64,000 bases of DNA from an uncultured Paracoccaceae bacterium (GTDB taxonomy: Bacteria; Pseudomonadota; Alphaproteobacteria; Rhodobacterales; Rhodobacteraceae), in contig CANLEQ010000010.1 in the NCBI GenBank assembly GCA_947489705.1, positions 62,001-126,000 on the forward strand, read 5' to 3'. The stretch's first letter is position 1. The number at the start of each line of letters is the position of its first letter. Positions 55,504 through 63,844 of this stretch are shown one piece after another. A program made the translations under genes and the position numbers. The notes under the pieces were generated by a model. That model did not search any database, was not told the origin of the DNA, and saw only the letters and a list, made by a program, of their open reading frames with translations.

Positions 55504-56637
55504 ATGACCGCCTTTCGCTTCATTCATGCCTCGGATCTGCATCTCGGTCGCGGCTTTTCGACCATTCCGCAGGCCGATGACGGCAATGTCCGCGGGCGTC
55601 TCGGCGAGGCGCGGCATGCGGCGTTGGGGCGATTGGCGCGCGCCGCCCGCGATCATGGCGCGCAGCATATCCTGTTGGCCGGCGACACGTTCCACACCGC
55701 CACGCCGTCACAATCGCTGCTTCGCCAGACGCTGAGCGCGATGGGGGCGGAGGGTGGGATCGACTGGTGGCTGCTGCCCGGCAACCACGACAATCTGCGC
55801 GATGCGGAACCGCTCTGGGACGCGATCCGCCGGGATGCGCCCGCCAATGTGCATCCGCTCTGCGATGCGGCGCCCGTCGATCTCGGCGCCGAGGTGGCCC
55901 TCCTGCCCTGCCCCGTGACGCATCGCGATCCCGGGCGCGACCTGACCGAGGCCCTCGTGCATGCAAAGACGCCCCACGGCACGCGTCGGCTCGGCCTCGC
56001 GCATGGCGCCGTCACCGATTTCGCCGAAGGCCGCGCCGTCATCCCGCCCGATCGGGACCAGAGCGCCGGGCTCGATTATCTGGCGCTCGGCGACTGGCAC
56101 GGCCGGCTCGAGGTGAGCGCGCGCGTGCAGTATAGCGGCACGCCCGAGCAGGACCGCTTCCGGCACGACCGGCGCGGCGTCTGCCTGGCGGTAAGTCTGC
56201 CCGGTCCCGGCGTTGCGCCCGAGGTCGAGGCGATCGAGACCGGCATCTTTTTCTGGCAGCAATCGGAGCTGCGTCTGGGCGAAGGCGCGGATGCGCGCGC
56301 CGCTCTCGACGCGATCCTGCCCGCGACCGACCGGCGCGACACGCTGCTCCGCATCGCCGCCACCGGCTGGGCCGCGCTGCCGCAGCGCGCCGATCTCGGG
56401 GCCGCGATCGACGCGGCAGCCCCCGATTTCGCGCTGCTGGAGCTCGATCTCCGCGCGCTCGGCACGCTCTACGATCCGGCCGATCTCGACGAGATCGACC
56501 GAGGCGGCGCATTGCGCCTCGCCGCCGACGACCTTCACGGGGCGGCATGCGACCAAGCCCTGCCGGAAGCCGAGCGCGAGATCGCGGGCGCCGCCCTCGC
56601 CCGGCTCTATGCCTATATGCGCGAGATCGACGCGTGA
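55504..56637 (+). CDS. Mre11/SbcD-like DNA repair exonuclease
   Basis: The 377-residue protein is a calcineurin-like metallophosphoesterase with ASDLHLG, LAGDTFH, LPGNHDN and LGDWHGR motifs, as in Mre11, SbcD and YhaO. It probably acts as a Mn-dependent nuclease on DNA ends. Its stop codon overlaps the GTG start of the following Rad50/SbcC-like ATPase gene, so the two very likely form a complex. AGGA lies 3-4 nt before the ATG as part of CGGAGGATC. It is less similar to SbcD than to YhaO-type nucleases, by layout only. Confidence 0.9.
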   Translation: MTAFRFIHASDLHLGRGFSTIPQADDGNVRGRLGEARHAALGRLARAARDHGAQHILLAGDTFHTATPSQSLLRQTLSAMGAEGGIDWWLLPGNHDNLRDAEPLWDAIRRDAPANVHPLCDAAPVDLGAEVALLPCPVTHRDPGRDLTEALVHAKTPHGTRRLGLAHGAVTDFAEGRAVIPPDRDQSAGLDYLALGDWHGRLEVSARVQYSGTPEQDRFRHDRRGVCLAVSLPGPGVAPEVEAIETGIFFWQQSELRLGEGADARAALDAILPATDRRDTLLRIAATGWAALPQRADLGAAIDAAAPDFALLELDLRALGTLYDPADLDEIDRGGALRLAADDLHGAACDQALPEAEREIAGAALARLYAYMREIDA

Positions 56638-59246
56638 AACTGCGCGGCATCAGGCTCGAGAACGTGCGCCGCTTTACAGATCCCGTCGCGATCCGCGGCA
56701 TTTCCGACGGTCTCAATATCCTGAGCGAACCCAACGAGGCCGGCAAGTCGACCCTCTTCGACGCGCTGAGGACGCTCTTTTTCGTGCCGTACCGATCGAA
56801 GGGCAAGGAGGTTCAGGCGCTCAGGCCCCATGCCGACGGCGCGCCCGAGATCACCGTCACGATCGAGACCGATACCGGCACGTTCGACATCCACAAACGC
56901 TATTTGTCGAAGCCTGCGGCGCGGATCCTGCGCGACGGCATGCTCATCGCGCAGGCCGATGCGGCCGAGGACTGGATCGCCGCGCAGATCTCGGGCGGCG
57001 ACGGGGGCCCGGCGGGTCTGATCTGGGTGCGGCAGGGCGCGGTGGACCTGACCGGCGGCACGCCGAAGGAACAGAACTCGGCCCTCGAAGCGCGCCGCGA
57101 TTTGCTGTCGTCGGTCACCGGCGAGGTCGAGGCGATGACCGGCGGCCGGCGGATGGATGCGGCGCTCGCCCGTGCCCGCGCCGAACTGCGCGAGCTTGCG
57201 ACCCGCACGGGAACCCCGAAGGCCCACGGGCCCTGGAAGATCGCACGGGACCGTCTTGCCCATCTCGACGAACGCTGCGCCGAACTCGAGGATACCGCCC
57301 GGGCGCTCTATCAGGCGCTCGATCTGCGCAAGGCGCACCGCGCGGCCCTCGCCGAGCTTCAGGATCCCGAGCGGATCGCGGGTCGCCGGCAAAGGCTCGC
57401 CGAAGCCGAGGCCGCGCATGCGCAGGCCGAGCGTCACGCCCAGGCGGCCGAGACCGCCGCGCGCGCGGTCGAGACGGCCACCCTTGCCTTCGAGGCGGCA
57501 GAGACGCGGCACGACGCGATCCGCCGTGCCCGCGCGGACCTCACCGACGCCACCCGCGCGGCACAGGCGGCGCGAAGCGCGGCCGGGCGTGTCACCGCCA
57601 CTCTCGCAGAAGCCGAAGCGCAGGCCCGGACGGCCCGCATCCGCGCAGACGAAGCCGATACGGCGGCCGACGGGGCCCGGTCGCATCATGCCCTTGCCCA
57701 ACGGCAGCTGGCCGCCCGCGAAGGGGCGGCCCATCGCAGCGACCTCGCCCGTCGGATCGAGGCGGCAGAGCATGCCCGCCGCGCCGCCGAAGAGGCCGAG
57801 GCGTCGGCCGCGACATTTCCTGACGCTCCTGCCCTGCGGGAGATCGAGGCGCTGGCGGCCCGCGATGCCGCAGCCCGCTCCGCGCGCGACGCCGCCGCCG
57901 CGCAGCTTGTCGTGCGCTACGACACGCCGCAGGCACCGCGTATCCTGCTGCACGGGGCGACACTCCAAGATGGCGCCCGCGTCACTCTCGACCGCGCGAG
58001 CGAGATCCGGGTGGACGGCATCGCCTCGCTCGCCTTCACCCCCGCCGCCGGAACCTCCGGGCCCGATCCGGTGACCGACGCGCAAGCGGCCCTCGCCCGC
58101 GCCCTCTCCGATCTGGGGGCCGGGGATCTCGACGACGTGCGGCGGATGGCCGAGTGCCGTCTCGACGCCGAGCGGCGGGCCAGCGAGGCGCGCGCGACGC
58201 TGAAGGGAATCGCACCCCAGGGGATCGACGCGCTGCGCACCGCGCTTGCGCGCATTCCGGCCGCCGATCCCGAGGGCGAAACACTCGATCCCGCAGAAAC
58301 CGCAGCCGCGTTCGAACGCGCGGAGGAGGCCCGGCTGGCCGCCCAGACCGCGCTTGGTACCGCGCGGGAAGCCCTATCGGCGACGCAGGCCGATGCGGCG
58401 CGCGCCGATGCCGCATCCGAGGCGGCAACGGAACGGCTCGAGCGGGCCGAGGCCGCGGTCGCGCGTCTCGGCGATCTGTCGGAAACCGACGCGGCCGACG
58501 CCCTCGATCGGGCGCGCGGCGATCTCGCCCGGCGCAAGACCGCGTGGGAGACCGCGGCGGCCGACGCGCCGGATCTCTCCGCGACCGATGCCGCGCTCAG
58601 CCGTGCCCGCGCCGTGGAAGAGACCGCGCGCACCCGCATCGCCACGCTCACCCCCGAGATCGCGACCCTCGACGAGCGGATCCGCCGGGCCTCGGGCGAT
58701 GCGGTCGAGGAACGGCTGGCCGAGGCCCGCCAGATGCGCGAGGCGGCCCGCGACACGCTCGCCCGGATCGAGCGCGAGGTCGCGATCCTCCAGCGGCTGC
58801 AATCGGCGCTCGAAACCGCGCAGGATACGGCCCGGGACCGCTATTTCGCCCCGGTCGCGGCCGAACTGCGCCCGCTTCTCCATCTTCTCTGGCCGCGCGC
58901 CGAACTGAGCTGGGCGCAGGACACGCTCCTGCCCGACGCCCTGATCCGCGACGGCATCCCGGAACCGGTCGAGATCCTGTCCGGCGGCACGCAGGAGCAG
59001 ATCGCCATCCTGGTGCGGCTGGCTTTCGCGCGCATGCTCGCCAAGGGCGGGCGCCATGCCCCCGTCATCCTCGACGACGCGCTGGTCTTCACCGACGACG
59101 ACCGGATCGAGCGGATGTTCGACGCCCTGCACCGCCAGTCCGGCGCGGCGCAGATCATCGTGCTGTCGTGCCGGCAACGCGCCTTTCGCGATCTCGGCGG
59201 CCACGAATTGCGCCTTTCGCCCGCGATGGACGACGGCGCGCCTTGA
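56634..59246 (+). CDS. Rad50/SbcC/YhaN-like AAA ATPase
   Basis: The 870-residue protein has an ABC-type ATPase split at its ends: N-terminal P-loop EPNEAGKSTLFDALR (about residues 33-47) and C-terminal signature LSGGTQEQIAILVRL with Walker B VILDDALVFTDDDR. Between them lie about 600 residues rich in Ala, Arg and Glu, predicted coiled coil, without an obvious CxxC zinc hook. This is the YhaN/Rad50-like architecture that pairs with an Mre11-like nuclease. The GTG at 56634 overlaps the nuclease stop codon (GTGA); the family start KLRGIRLENVRRF follows at once. Confidence 0.9.
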   Translation: MKLRGIRLENVRRFTDPVAIRGISDGLNILSEPNEAGKSTLFDALRTLFFVPYRSKGKEVQALRPHADGAPEITVTIETDTGTFDIHKRYLSKPAARILRDGMLIAQADAAEDWIAAQISGGDGGPAGLIWVRQGAVDLTGGTPKEQNSALEARRDLLSSVTGEVEAMTGGRRMDAALARARAELRELATRTGTPKAHGPWKIARDRLAHLDERCAELEDTARALYQALDLRKAHRAALAELQDPERIAGRRQRLAEAEAAHAQAERHAQAAETAARAVETATLAFEAAETRHDAIRRARADLTDATRAAQAARSAAGRVTATLAEAEAQARTARIRADEADTAADGARSHHALAQRQLAAREGAAHRSDLARRIEAAEHARRAAEEAEASAATFPDAPALREIEALAARDAAARSARDAAAAQLVVRYDTPQAPRILLHGATLQDGARVTLDRASEIRVDGIASLAFTPAAGTSGPDPVTDAQAALARALSDLGAGDLDDVRRMAECRLDAERRASEARATLKGIAPQGIDALRTALARIPAADPEGETLDPAETAAAFERAEEARLAAQTALGTAREALSATQADAARADAASEAATERLERAEAAVARLGDLSETDAADALDRARGDLARRKTAWETAAADAPDLSATDAALSRARAVEETARTRIATLTPEIATLDERIRRASGDAVEERLAEARQMREAARDTLARIEREVAILQRLQSALETAQDTARDRYFAPVAAELRPLLHLLWPRAELSWAQDTLLPDALIRDGIPEPVEILSGGTQEQIAILVRLAFARMLAKGGRHAPVILDDALVFTDDDRIERMFDALHRQSGAAQIIVLSCRQRAFRDLGGHELRLSPAMDDGAP

Positions 59247-59325
59247 ATCCGCGCAAGCGCGCAAGTGGCGGTTGCGGCGCGCCCTCAAGACGGTAGCATC
59301 CGCCGCAGCAAGGAACCCGATCCCC

Positions 59326-60735
59326 ATGACCGAGCGGCGCAGATCCGACGAAGCGGCAGGCCTGCTGGTCGCGGCCACGATGATCCTCGTGGCGATCCAC
59401 GAATGGGGCGGCTCGGCGTGGTTCTCGGCGGCGGGCATGGCGACGAGCGTCGCCGCGCTGGCGCTCTTCTCGCGCACCATCCGCTGGACGCGGCGGGTCT
59501 TCCTCCTGATCGGACTGGCGCTTCTGGCGATCGCCGTCGCGTTCCTGCCCGACTGGCCGGGAGCCGTGTGGCGCGCACTGCAGAGCATGGGCTTCATCAT
59601 CGCGTTCTTCACCGCCCTGACGAGCCTGCGGAGTGCTGCGATCAGTTCGCGCCCGGTGGCCGAGGCCGGGCAGTTCCTCGCAGATCAGCCGCCCGGGCGA
59701 CGCTACCTCGCGCTGACGCTCGGCGGGGCGCTCTTCGGGCTCATCCTGCTTTACGGGGCGATCACCCTCCTGGGGTCGCTGTCGCAGACCAGCGCCCGCC
59801 GCGATCCCGACCCGAGAATCGCCGAGATCCGCATCCGGCGCATGATGGTGGCGATCCAGCGCGGCTTCATCGCGACGCTGCCATGGTCGCCGCTGACCTT
59901 CGCGATGGCGATCTCGACCAGTCTCGTACCCGGCTCGACCTGGGCCGGCGCCGTCCTGCCCTGCCTGGTGAGCGGGCTGCTGCTGGCCGGGATCGGGTGG
60001 GCGCTCGACGCCGCGCTCAAGCCGCGGCTGAGCGGCCCGCGCCCGGAGAGCCGCGCCCCCGAGGGGCGCTGGAGCCGCAAGCTGGCCCCCCTGCTTGCAT
60101 TGCTGTGCCTGCTGGGCGGGCTGATCACGATCCTGCATTTCGTCACCGGAGTCGGCGTGGTGGGCGTGGTGATGATCGTGGTTCCGATCCTGTCGCTGCT
60201 GTGGATGGTGGAACAGGACGTGCTGGAGCACCGCAAGGGAATCGCCGGCCACGTGGCCCAGCGGGCGCGGGATTTCGCCACGATCGAGATGGCGGGCCTG
60301 CGCGCCGAAATCGTGCTGCTGGCGATGGCGGGCTTCATCGGCTCGCTCGGCGCCAGCCTTGTGGCGCCCGTGGTCGCGGCGAGCGGCATCGATCTGAGCG
60401 GCGTCTCGGCGGTCCTTCTCCTGCTGGGGATCTTCTGGATCATCCCGATCACGGGCCAGTTCGGCATGAACCCGATCCTCGCCGCCTCGCTGGTCGTGCC
60501 GCTCCTGCCCGCGCCCGCGGCGATGGGCGTGGCGCCCTCCGCCGTCATCCTCGCCATCACCAGCGGCTGGGCCCTGAGCGGGGCCACCTCGCCCTACACC
60601 GCCTCGGTGATGATGGTGGGGCAATATGGCGGGGTCAGCGCGCTTCACGTCGGGCTGCGCTGGAACGGGCTCTATGCGCTGCTTTGCGGCGTCGCGCTGT
60701 CGGGGTGGATCTGCTTCGGCGCCATCCTGCTCTGA
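59326..60735 (+). CDS. Multi-pass membrane protein of unrecognised family
   Basis: The 469-residue protein is hydrophobic over most of its length, with about 11-12 predicted helices and a charged cytoplasmic loop (KPRLSGPRPESRAPEGRWSR). The C-terminal part (TSGWALSGATSPYTASVMMV, then GLRWNGLYALLCGVALSGW) loosely recalls ion-transporter superfamily proteins such as dicarboxylate or arsenite permeases. I do not recognise the family and cannot name a substrate. AAGGA lies 11-12 nt before the ATG. It follows the nuclease-ATPase pair by 79 nt and converges with marC after 4 nt. Confidence 0.75.
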   Translation: MTERRRSDEAAGLLVAATMILVAIHEWGGSAWFSAAGMATSVAALALFSRTIRWTRRVFLLIGLALLAIAVAFLPDWPGAVWRALQSMGFIIAFFTALTSLRSAAISSRPVAEAGQFLADQPPGRRYLALTLGGALFGLILLYGAITLLGSLSQTSARRDPDPRIAEIRIRRMMVAIQRGFIATLPWSPLTFAMAISTSLVPGSTWAGAVLPCLVSGLLLAGIGWALDAALKPRLSGPRPESRAPEGRWSRKLAPLLALLCLLGGLITILHFVTGVGVVGVVMIVVPILSLLWMVEQDVLEHRKGIAGHVAQRARDFATIEMAGLRAEIVLLAMAGFIGSLGASLVAPVVAASGIDLSGVSAVLLLLGIFWIIPITGQFGMNPILAASLVVPLLPAPAAMGVAPSAVILAITSGWALSGATSPYTASVMMVGQYGGVSALHVGLRWNGLYALLCGVALSGWICFGAILL

Positions 60736-60739
60736 CCGC

Positions 60740-61393
60740 TCAGGGCAGCGCGGAGGAACTCGGCGGCTCGGGCACGCTCAGGATCGTGAGCGCGTCGAGT
60801 CCCCCGATGATCGCATCGACCGCAATCGTGGCCAGGATGATTCCCATCACCCGGCTGATGATGTTGGCGCCGGTATTGCCGATCAGCCGGTGGATGTAGC
60901 TCGCCAAAAAGAGCAGGATCAGCGTGATTACCAGCACCAGCAACAGAAGCCCTGCCGTGACCGCCTGTTCCGACAGGGTCTGGCGGTGGTTGTCGGTCAG
61001 CACGACGATGGCCAGCATCGCGCCGGGCGACGCGATCGACGGTATGGCCAGCGGAAACACCGCGCGCGAGAGATCGCCGGTCCGCGCTTCCTCGATCTCG
61101 ACGTCGGGCTTCGACTCGCCGAAGATCATCGACATCGCAAAGAGGAAGAGGACGATGCCGCCCGCGATCTGGAACGACCCGAGCCGCAACCCGAGCGTCT
61201 CGAGCACGAACTGACCGCCCACCAGAAAGGCAAGCAGCACGAAGGTGGCGATGATGACGGCGCGCAACGCGAAGCGCCGGTGAAGTGATCGCGGCACCTG
61301 TGCCACGGCATAGAGAAACACGGGAACCGACCCGACCGGATCGATCACCACCAGCAGCGTGATGAATTCGCGGACTAGATCGGCCATCTGCAT
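60740..61393 (-). CDS. MarC family integral membrane protein (second copy)
   Basis: The 217-residue protein has the MarC start (LVREFITLLVVIDPVGSVPV) and the central FPLAIPSIASPGAMLAIVVL, with six predicted helices. It is clearly diverged from the MarC at 39.3 kb, so the two are paralogues rather than a recent duplication. The ATG could be 61393 or 61387. The tRNA-Asp pair lies upstream on the same strand. Confidence 0.9.
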   Translation of the reverse strand: MQMADLVREFITLLVVIDPVGSVPVFLYAVAQVPRSLHRRFALRAVIIATFVLLAFLVGGQFVLETLGLRLGSFQIAGGIVLFLFAMSMIFGESKPDVEIEEARTGDLSRAVFPLAIPSIASPGAMLAIVVLTDNHRQTLSEQAVTAGLLLLVLVITLILLFLASYIHRLIGNTGANIISRVMGIILATIAVDAIIGGLDALTILSVPEPPSSSALP

Positions 61394-61426
61394 GTCGGGT
61401 CGGCGCTCCCGCCGTGAAGGGATGGC

Positions 61427-61450
61427 ACCGATCTCGCGGACGCGATCGGT
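61427..61450 (-). repeat. Inverted repeat downstream of the tRNA-Asp genes
   Basis: ACCGATC and GATCGGT form a perfect 7-bp stem with a 10-nt loop that includes GCGTCCGCGA on the minus strand. It lies 13 nt after the last tRNA and may help end or process the tRNA transcript. There is no T-run. Confidence 0.35.
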
Positions 61451-61462
61451 CTTTACGGGGAA

Positions 61463-61539
61463 TGGCGCGGTTGACGGGGCTCGAACCCGCGACCTCCGGC
61501 GTGACAGGCCGGCACTCTAACCAACTGAGCTACAACCGC
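61463..61539 (-). tRNA. tRNA-Asp (GTC)
   Basis: The 77-nt cloverleaf includes an encoded CCA end. The acceptor stem GCGGTTG/CAACCGC pairs fully, the D-loop TAGCTCAGTTGGTTAGAG and T-arm GGTTCGAGCCC are standard, and the anticodon loop CTGTCAC carries GTC. It is the second, promoter-distal gene of an identical pair. Confidence 0.97.
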
Positions 61540-61568
61540 ACTCGGCGTCTTCGGGGCGGGGGCAATGG

Positions 61569-61645
61569 TGGCGCGGTTGACGGGGCTCGAACCCGCGACC
61601 TCCGGCGTGACAGGCCGGCACTCTAACCAACTGAGCTACAACCGC
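61569..61645 (-). tRNA. tRNA-Asp (GTC), identical copy
   Basis: The sequence is the same as that of the neighbouring tRNA-Asp over the full 77 nt, including CCA. The spacer between the copies is 29 nt, so both are probably processed from one transcript. Confidence 0.97.
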
Positions 61646-61707
61646 CCATTGCCCGCCCGGACCCTGTCCGAACGTGAGGGGCGTTCTAGAAGCGCCATCC
61701 GTGGCCG

Positions 61708-62268
61708 TCAAGCAGGTTCCGGGCGCAATTCGCCGATTTTCGGAACGAGCGGCCCGAGCCGGTTCCAGACCACCGCGAGAACCGGGGTCGGATGCCCCAG
61801 AACGGGCTCGATCCCCTGCCCCGCCTCGACCCCGCCGTGGCGCGCATAGAACCGCCGCGCGCCCATGTTGCCCGCGATCACGGTAAGCCAGACACGGCCC
61901 GATCCGTCGGCCTGCAACCGCTCGCCCGCGGCCTGGATCAGGACCGCACCGATGCCTTCGCCCCGCCGCTCCGGCAGGGCATGCAGATTGTCGATATAGG
62001 GCCAGCCCTGTCGCGTCTTCAGCCGCACGAAACCGACCATCCGTCCGCCGTCATGCGCGCAGATCACGCCGCTCGGCAGCTCCGCCCATCGCGCCGCCAT
62101 TTCCTTCGGCAAATCCTGCAGAGCTGCGTTGGGAACAAAGGGGGCGTAGGCCGATCGCCAGCTTTCCGTATGCAGGGTGCGGATGTCATCGAGATCCGCC
62201 TCGCGCGCCTCTCGAAGCGTGATCCCGTCGCCCACGGCTTTGACCGATATGCCGGGCTCGCCCCTCAT
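61708..62268 (-). CDS. GNAT family N-acetyltransferase
   Basis: The 186-residue protein has the GNAT core, with the acetyl-CoA binding loop in ALPERRGEGIGAVLIQAA (RRGEGIG) and the following VIAGNMGARRFYARHGG segment. The start ITLREAREADLDDIRTLHTES is typical. The acetyl acceptor is unknown. The ATG overlaps the stop codon of the upstream 82-residue gene (ATGA), so the two are coupled. The tRNA-Asp pair follows about 60 nt downstream. Confidence 0.88.
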   Translation of the reverse strand: MRGEPGISVKAVGDGITLREAREADLDDIRTLHTESWRSAYAPFVPNAALQDLPKEMAARWAELPSGVICAHDGGRMVGFVRLKTRQGWPYIDNLHALPERRGEGIGAVLIQAAGERLQADGSGRVWLTVIAGNMGARRFYARHGGVEAGQGIEPVLGHPTPVLAVVWNRLGPLVPKIGELRPEPA

Positions 62269-62513
62269 TCCATGTCGCCAAGGGGCATCGTCTTGCGTTC
62301 CAGCCGCGCCGAAATCTGCACCAGATCCGCCACCGAAGACGGTGACCAGACGCCAGCATTATCAAAGGCCACGAGTTCGCACAGGCGCGCCGAAAGGTTC
62401 AGGAGAACGCGGTCGCGAGAACGGTTATCCAGGTCGCGCACCTGGATATTGAGCTTCTCGAACAAGCTGTCCAGAATTTCGCGATCGCCTCGCGAAAGGT
62501 AGTGGTGCGGCAT
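62265..62513 (-). CDS. 82-residue protein of unknown function
   Basis: The small acidic-basic mixed protein starts MPHHYLSRGDREILDSLFEK and is probably helical, with LSARLCELVAFDNAGVWSPS in the middle. I recognise no domain. An in-frame TGA directly precedes the ATG, which fixes the earliest possible start; the ribosome binding site is weak. The 4-nt overlap with the GNAT gene supports a real gene. The region upstream to tRNA-Val (62514-62707) is less G/C-rich than the rest of the window and holds no other gene I can support. Confidence 0.6.
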   Translation of the reverse strand: MPHHYLSRGDREILDSLFEKLNIQVRDLDNRSRDRVLLNLSARLCELVAFDNAGVWSPSSVADLVQISARLERKTMPLGDME

Positions 62514-62707
62514 TCAATTACCCAGAGCGTTGAAGAGATGATCCCTTCGGTCATGAAAAAGAAATTCGGAAAGCGCCTCATGGGGGCACAACCCGGACGT
62601 GTGAATATCACCTGTCGCAGGTTGGCGCAATCGATCGGAACGATACGGACTGAGACGTAACGGCACAGCCTCGCAAATTGCGGGTCCCGACGAAACTTTT
62701 GTGTTCG

Positions 62708-62783
62708 TGGTGGGCGATGACGGGCTCGAACCGCCGACATTTTCGGTGTAAACGAAACGCTCTACCAACTGAGCTAATCGCCC
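62708..62783 (-). tRNA. tRNA-Val (TAC)
   Basis: The 76-nt gene includes an encoded CCA. The acceptor stem GGGCGAT/ATCGCCC pairs fully, the D-arm TAGCTCAGTTGGTAGAG and T-arm GGTTCGAGCCC are standard, and the anticodon stem-loop TTTCG-TTTACAC-CGAAA carries TAC. Confidence 0.96.
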
Positions 62784-62839
62784 TTCAGGGCCGCGTTATA
62801 CCCAGCTTGTCGCGATCGGCAAGCCCTTCCGCCGGGGTC

Positions 62840-63346
62840 TCAGCCAGCCGCATCCCCGTCGAACTTGCGGCGCAGCGCCTGTGCCACCGGCGCCGGGACG
62901 AAATGCGACACGTCTCCGCCCAGCCGGGCGATCTCCTTGACGAGCTTGGACGCGACCGCCTGGTGTTCCGTATCCGCCATCAGGAAAACGGTCTCGACCG
63001 AATTGTCGAGCACCCTGTTCATGCCGACCATCTGGAACTCGTACTCGAAATCCGCAACCGCCCGCAGACCGCGGATGATGAGTTGCGCCCCCACGTCGCG
63101 GGCGCACTGGATGAGCAGATTCTCGAACGGATGCGCCCGGATCTTCACGCCGAACCGCTCGCTCAACAGACCGCATTCGGCCTCGATCATCGCGACCCGT
63201 TCGTCGAGCGAGAAGAGAGGCCCCTTGTCGCGATTGATCGCGATGCCGATGACCAGCTCGTCGACCAGCGGCGCCGCGCGCCGGATGATGTCGAGATGCC
63301 CCAACGTGACCGGGTCGAACGTCCCGGGATACAATCCAGTTCTCAT
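62840..63346 (-). CDS. coaD: Pantetheine-phosphate adenylyltransferase
   Basis: CoaD transfers AMP from ATP to 4'-phosphopantetheine, the penultimate step of coenzyme A synthesis. The 168-residue protein has the nucleotidyltransferase motif TGLYPGTFDPVTLGHLDII with the catalytic His, IIRGLRAVADFEYE, and a C-terminal SKLVKEIARLGGDVSHFVP, all diagnostic. GGAGGG lies about 5 nt before the ATG at 63346. The tRNA-Val gene is downstream on the same strand. Confidence 0.97.
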   Translation of the reverse strand: MRTGLYPGTFDPVTLGHLDIIRRAAPLVDELVIGIAINRDKGPLFSLDERVAMIEAECGLLSERFGVKIRAHPFENLLIQCARDVGAQLIIRGLRAVADFEYEFQMVGMNRVLDNSVETVFLMADTEHQAVASKLVKEIARLGGDVSHFVPAPVAQALRRKFDGDAAG

Positions 63347-63409
63347 GAGGCCCTCCGCATCCACCCGGCGCACGCAACTATATTGATCGGATGATTGCAA
63401 GAGGCCGGA

Positions 63410-63844
63410 TCAATACCCCATCACCATCCCCTCGAGTGCGTCGCGTTCCATCCTGAGTTCGGCGAGCCGCGCCTTCACGACGTCGCCGATCGAGATCAGA
63501 CCGATCATCTTCTTTCCATCCATTACCGGAACGTGGCGGAACCGCCCTTCGGTCATCTGGGTGAGAACCGTCTCGGCATTGTCCTCGGCCTCGCAACAGG
63601 TGAGCGTTCGCGTCATCATCTCCTCGACCAGATCGTCGAGGCAGACCGGGCCGCGCCGGCCGAGCTCGCGCACGATGTCGCGTTCCGACAGGATGCCGTC
63701 GGGCGCCTCGCCGTCGCGCGATACGACCAGCGCCCCGATCCGCCTTTCCGACAGGATGCGTGCCGCGTCGGCCACGGACGCATCGGGCGCGATGGTCGCC
63801 ACACCCGGCGCACCCTTGGACTCGAGGATCTTCTGTACCTTCAT
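63410..63844 (-). CDS. CBS-domain pair protein
   Basis: The 144-residue protein consists of two CBS domains: VATIAPDASVADAARILSER with GALVVSRDG and SERDIVRELG in the first, and the second around TVLTQMTEGRFRHVPVMDG and LISIGDVVKARL. Such stand-alone pairs bind adenosine nucleotides or similar ligands and regulate partners; the partner is unknown. A GGAGGAG lies 5 nt before the ATG at 63844; the longer open frame upstream is rejected. It lies upstream of coaD, 63 nt away, on the same strand. Confidence 0.92.
   Translation of the reverse strand: MKVQKILESKGAPGVATIAPDASVADAARILSERRIGALVVSRDGEAPDGILSERDIVRELGRRGPVCLDDLVEEMMTRTLTCCEAEDNAETVLTQMTEGRFRHVPVMDGKKMIGLISIGDVVKARLAELRMERDALEGMVMGY

Noticed and set aside
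61463-61645. Direct repeats that could be read as a CRISPR unit or att sites
   Set aside because: They are two complete, identical tRNA-Asp genes.
62547-62665. A 35-codon plus-strand frame beginning MKKKFGKRLMG
   Set aside because: It has no ribosome binding site and nothing conserved that I recognise, so it is left out.
62399-62740. Minus-strand frame of 113 codons across tRNA-Val and the 82-aa gene
   Set aside because: It overlaps the tRNA and reads the small gene in another frame; no ribosome binding site or domain.
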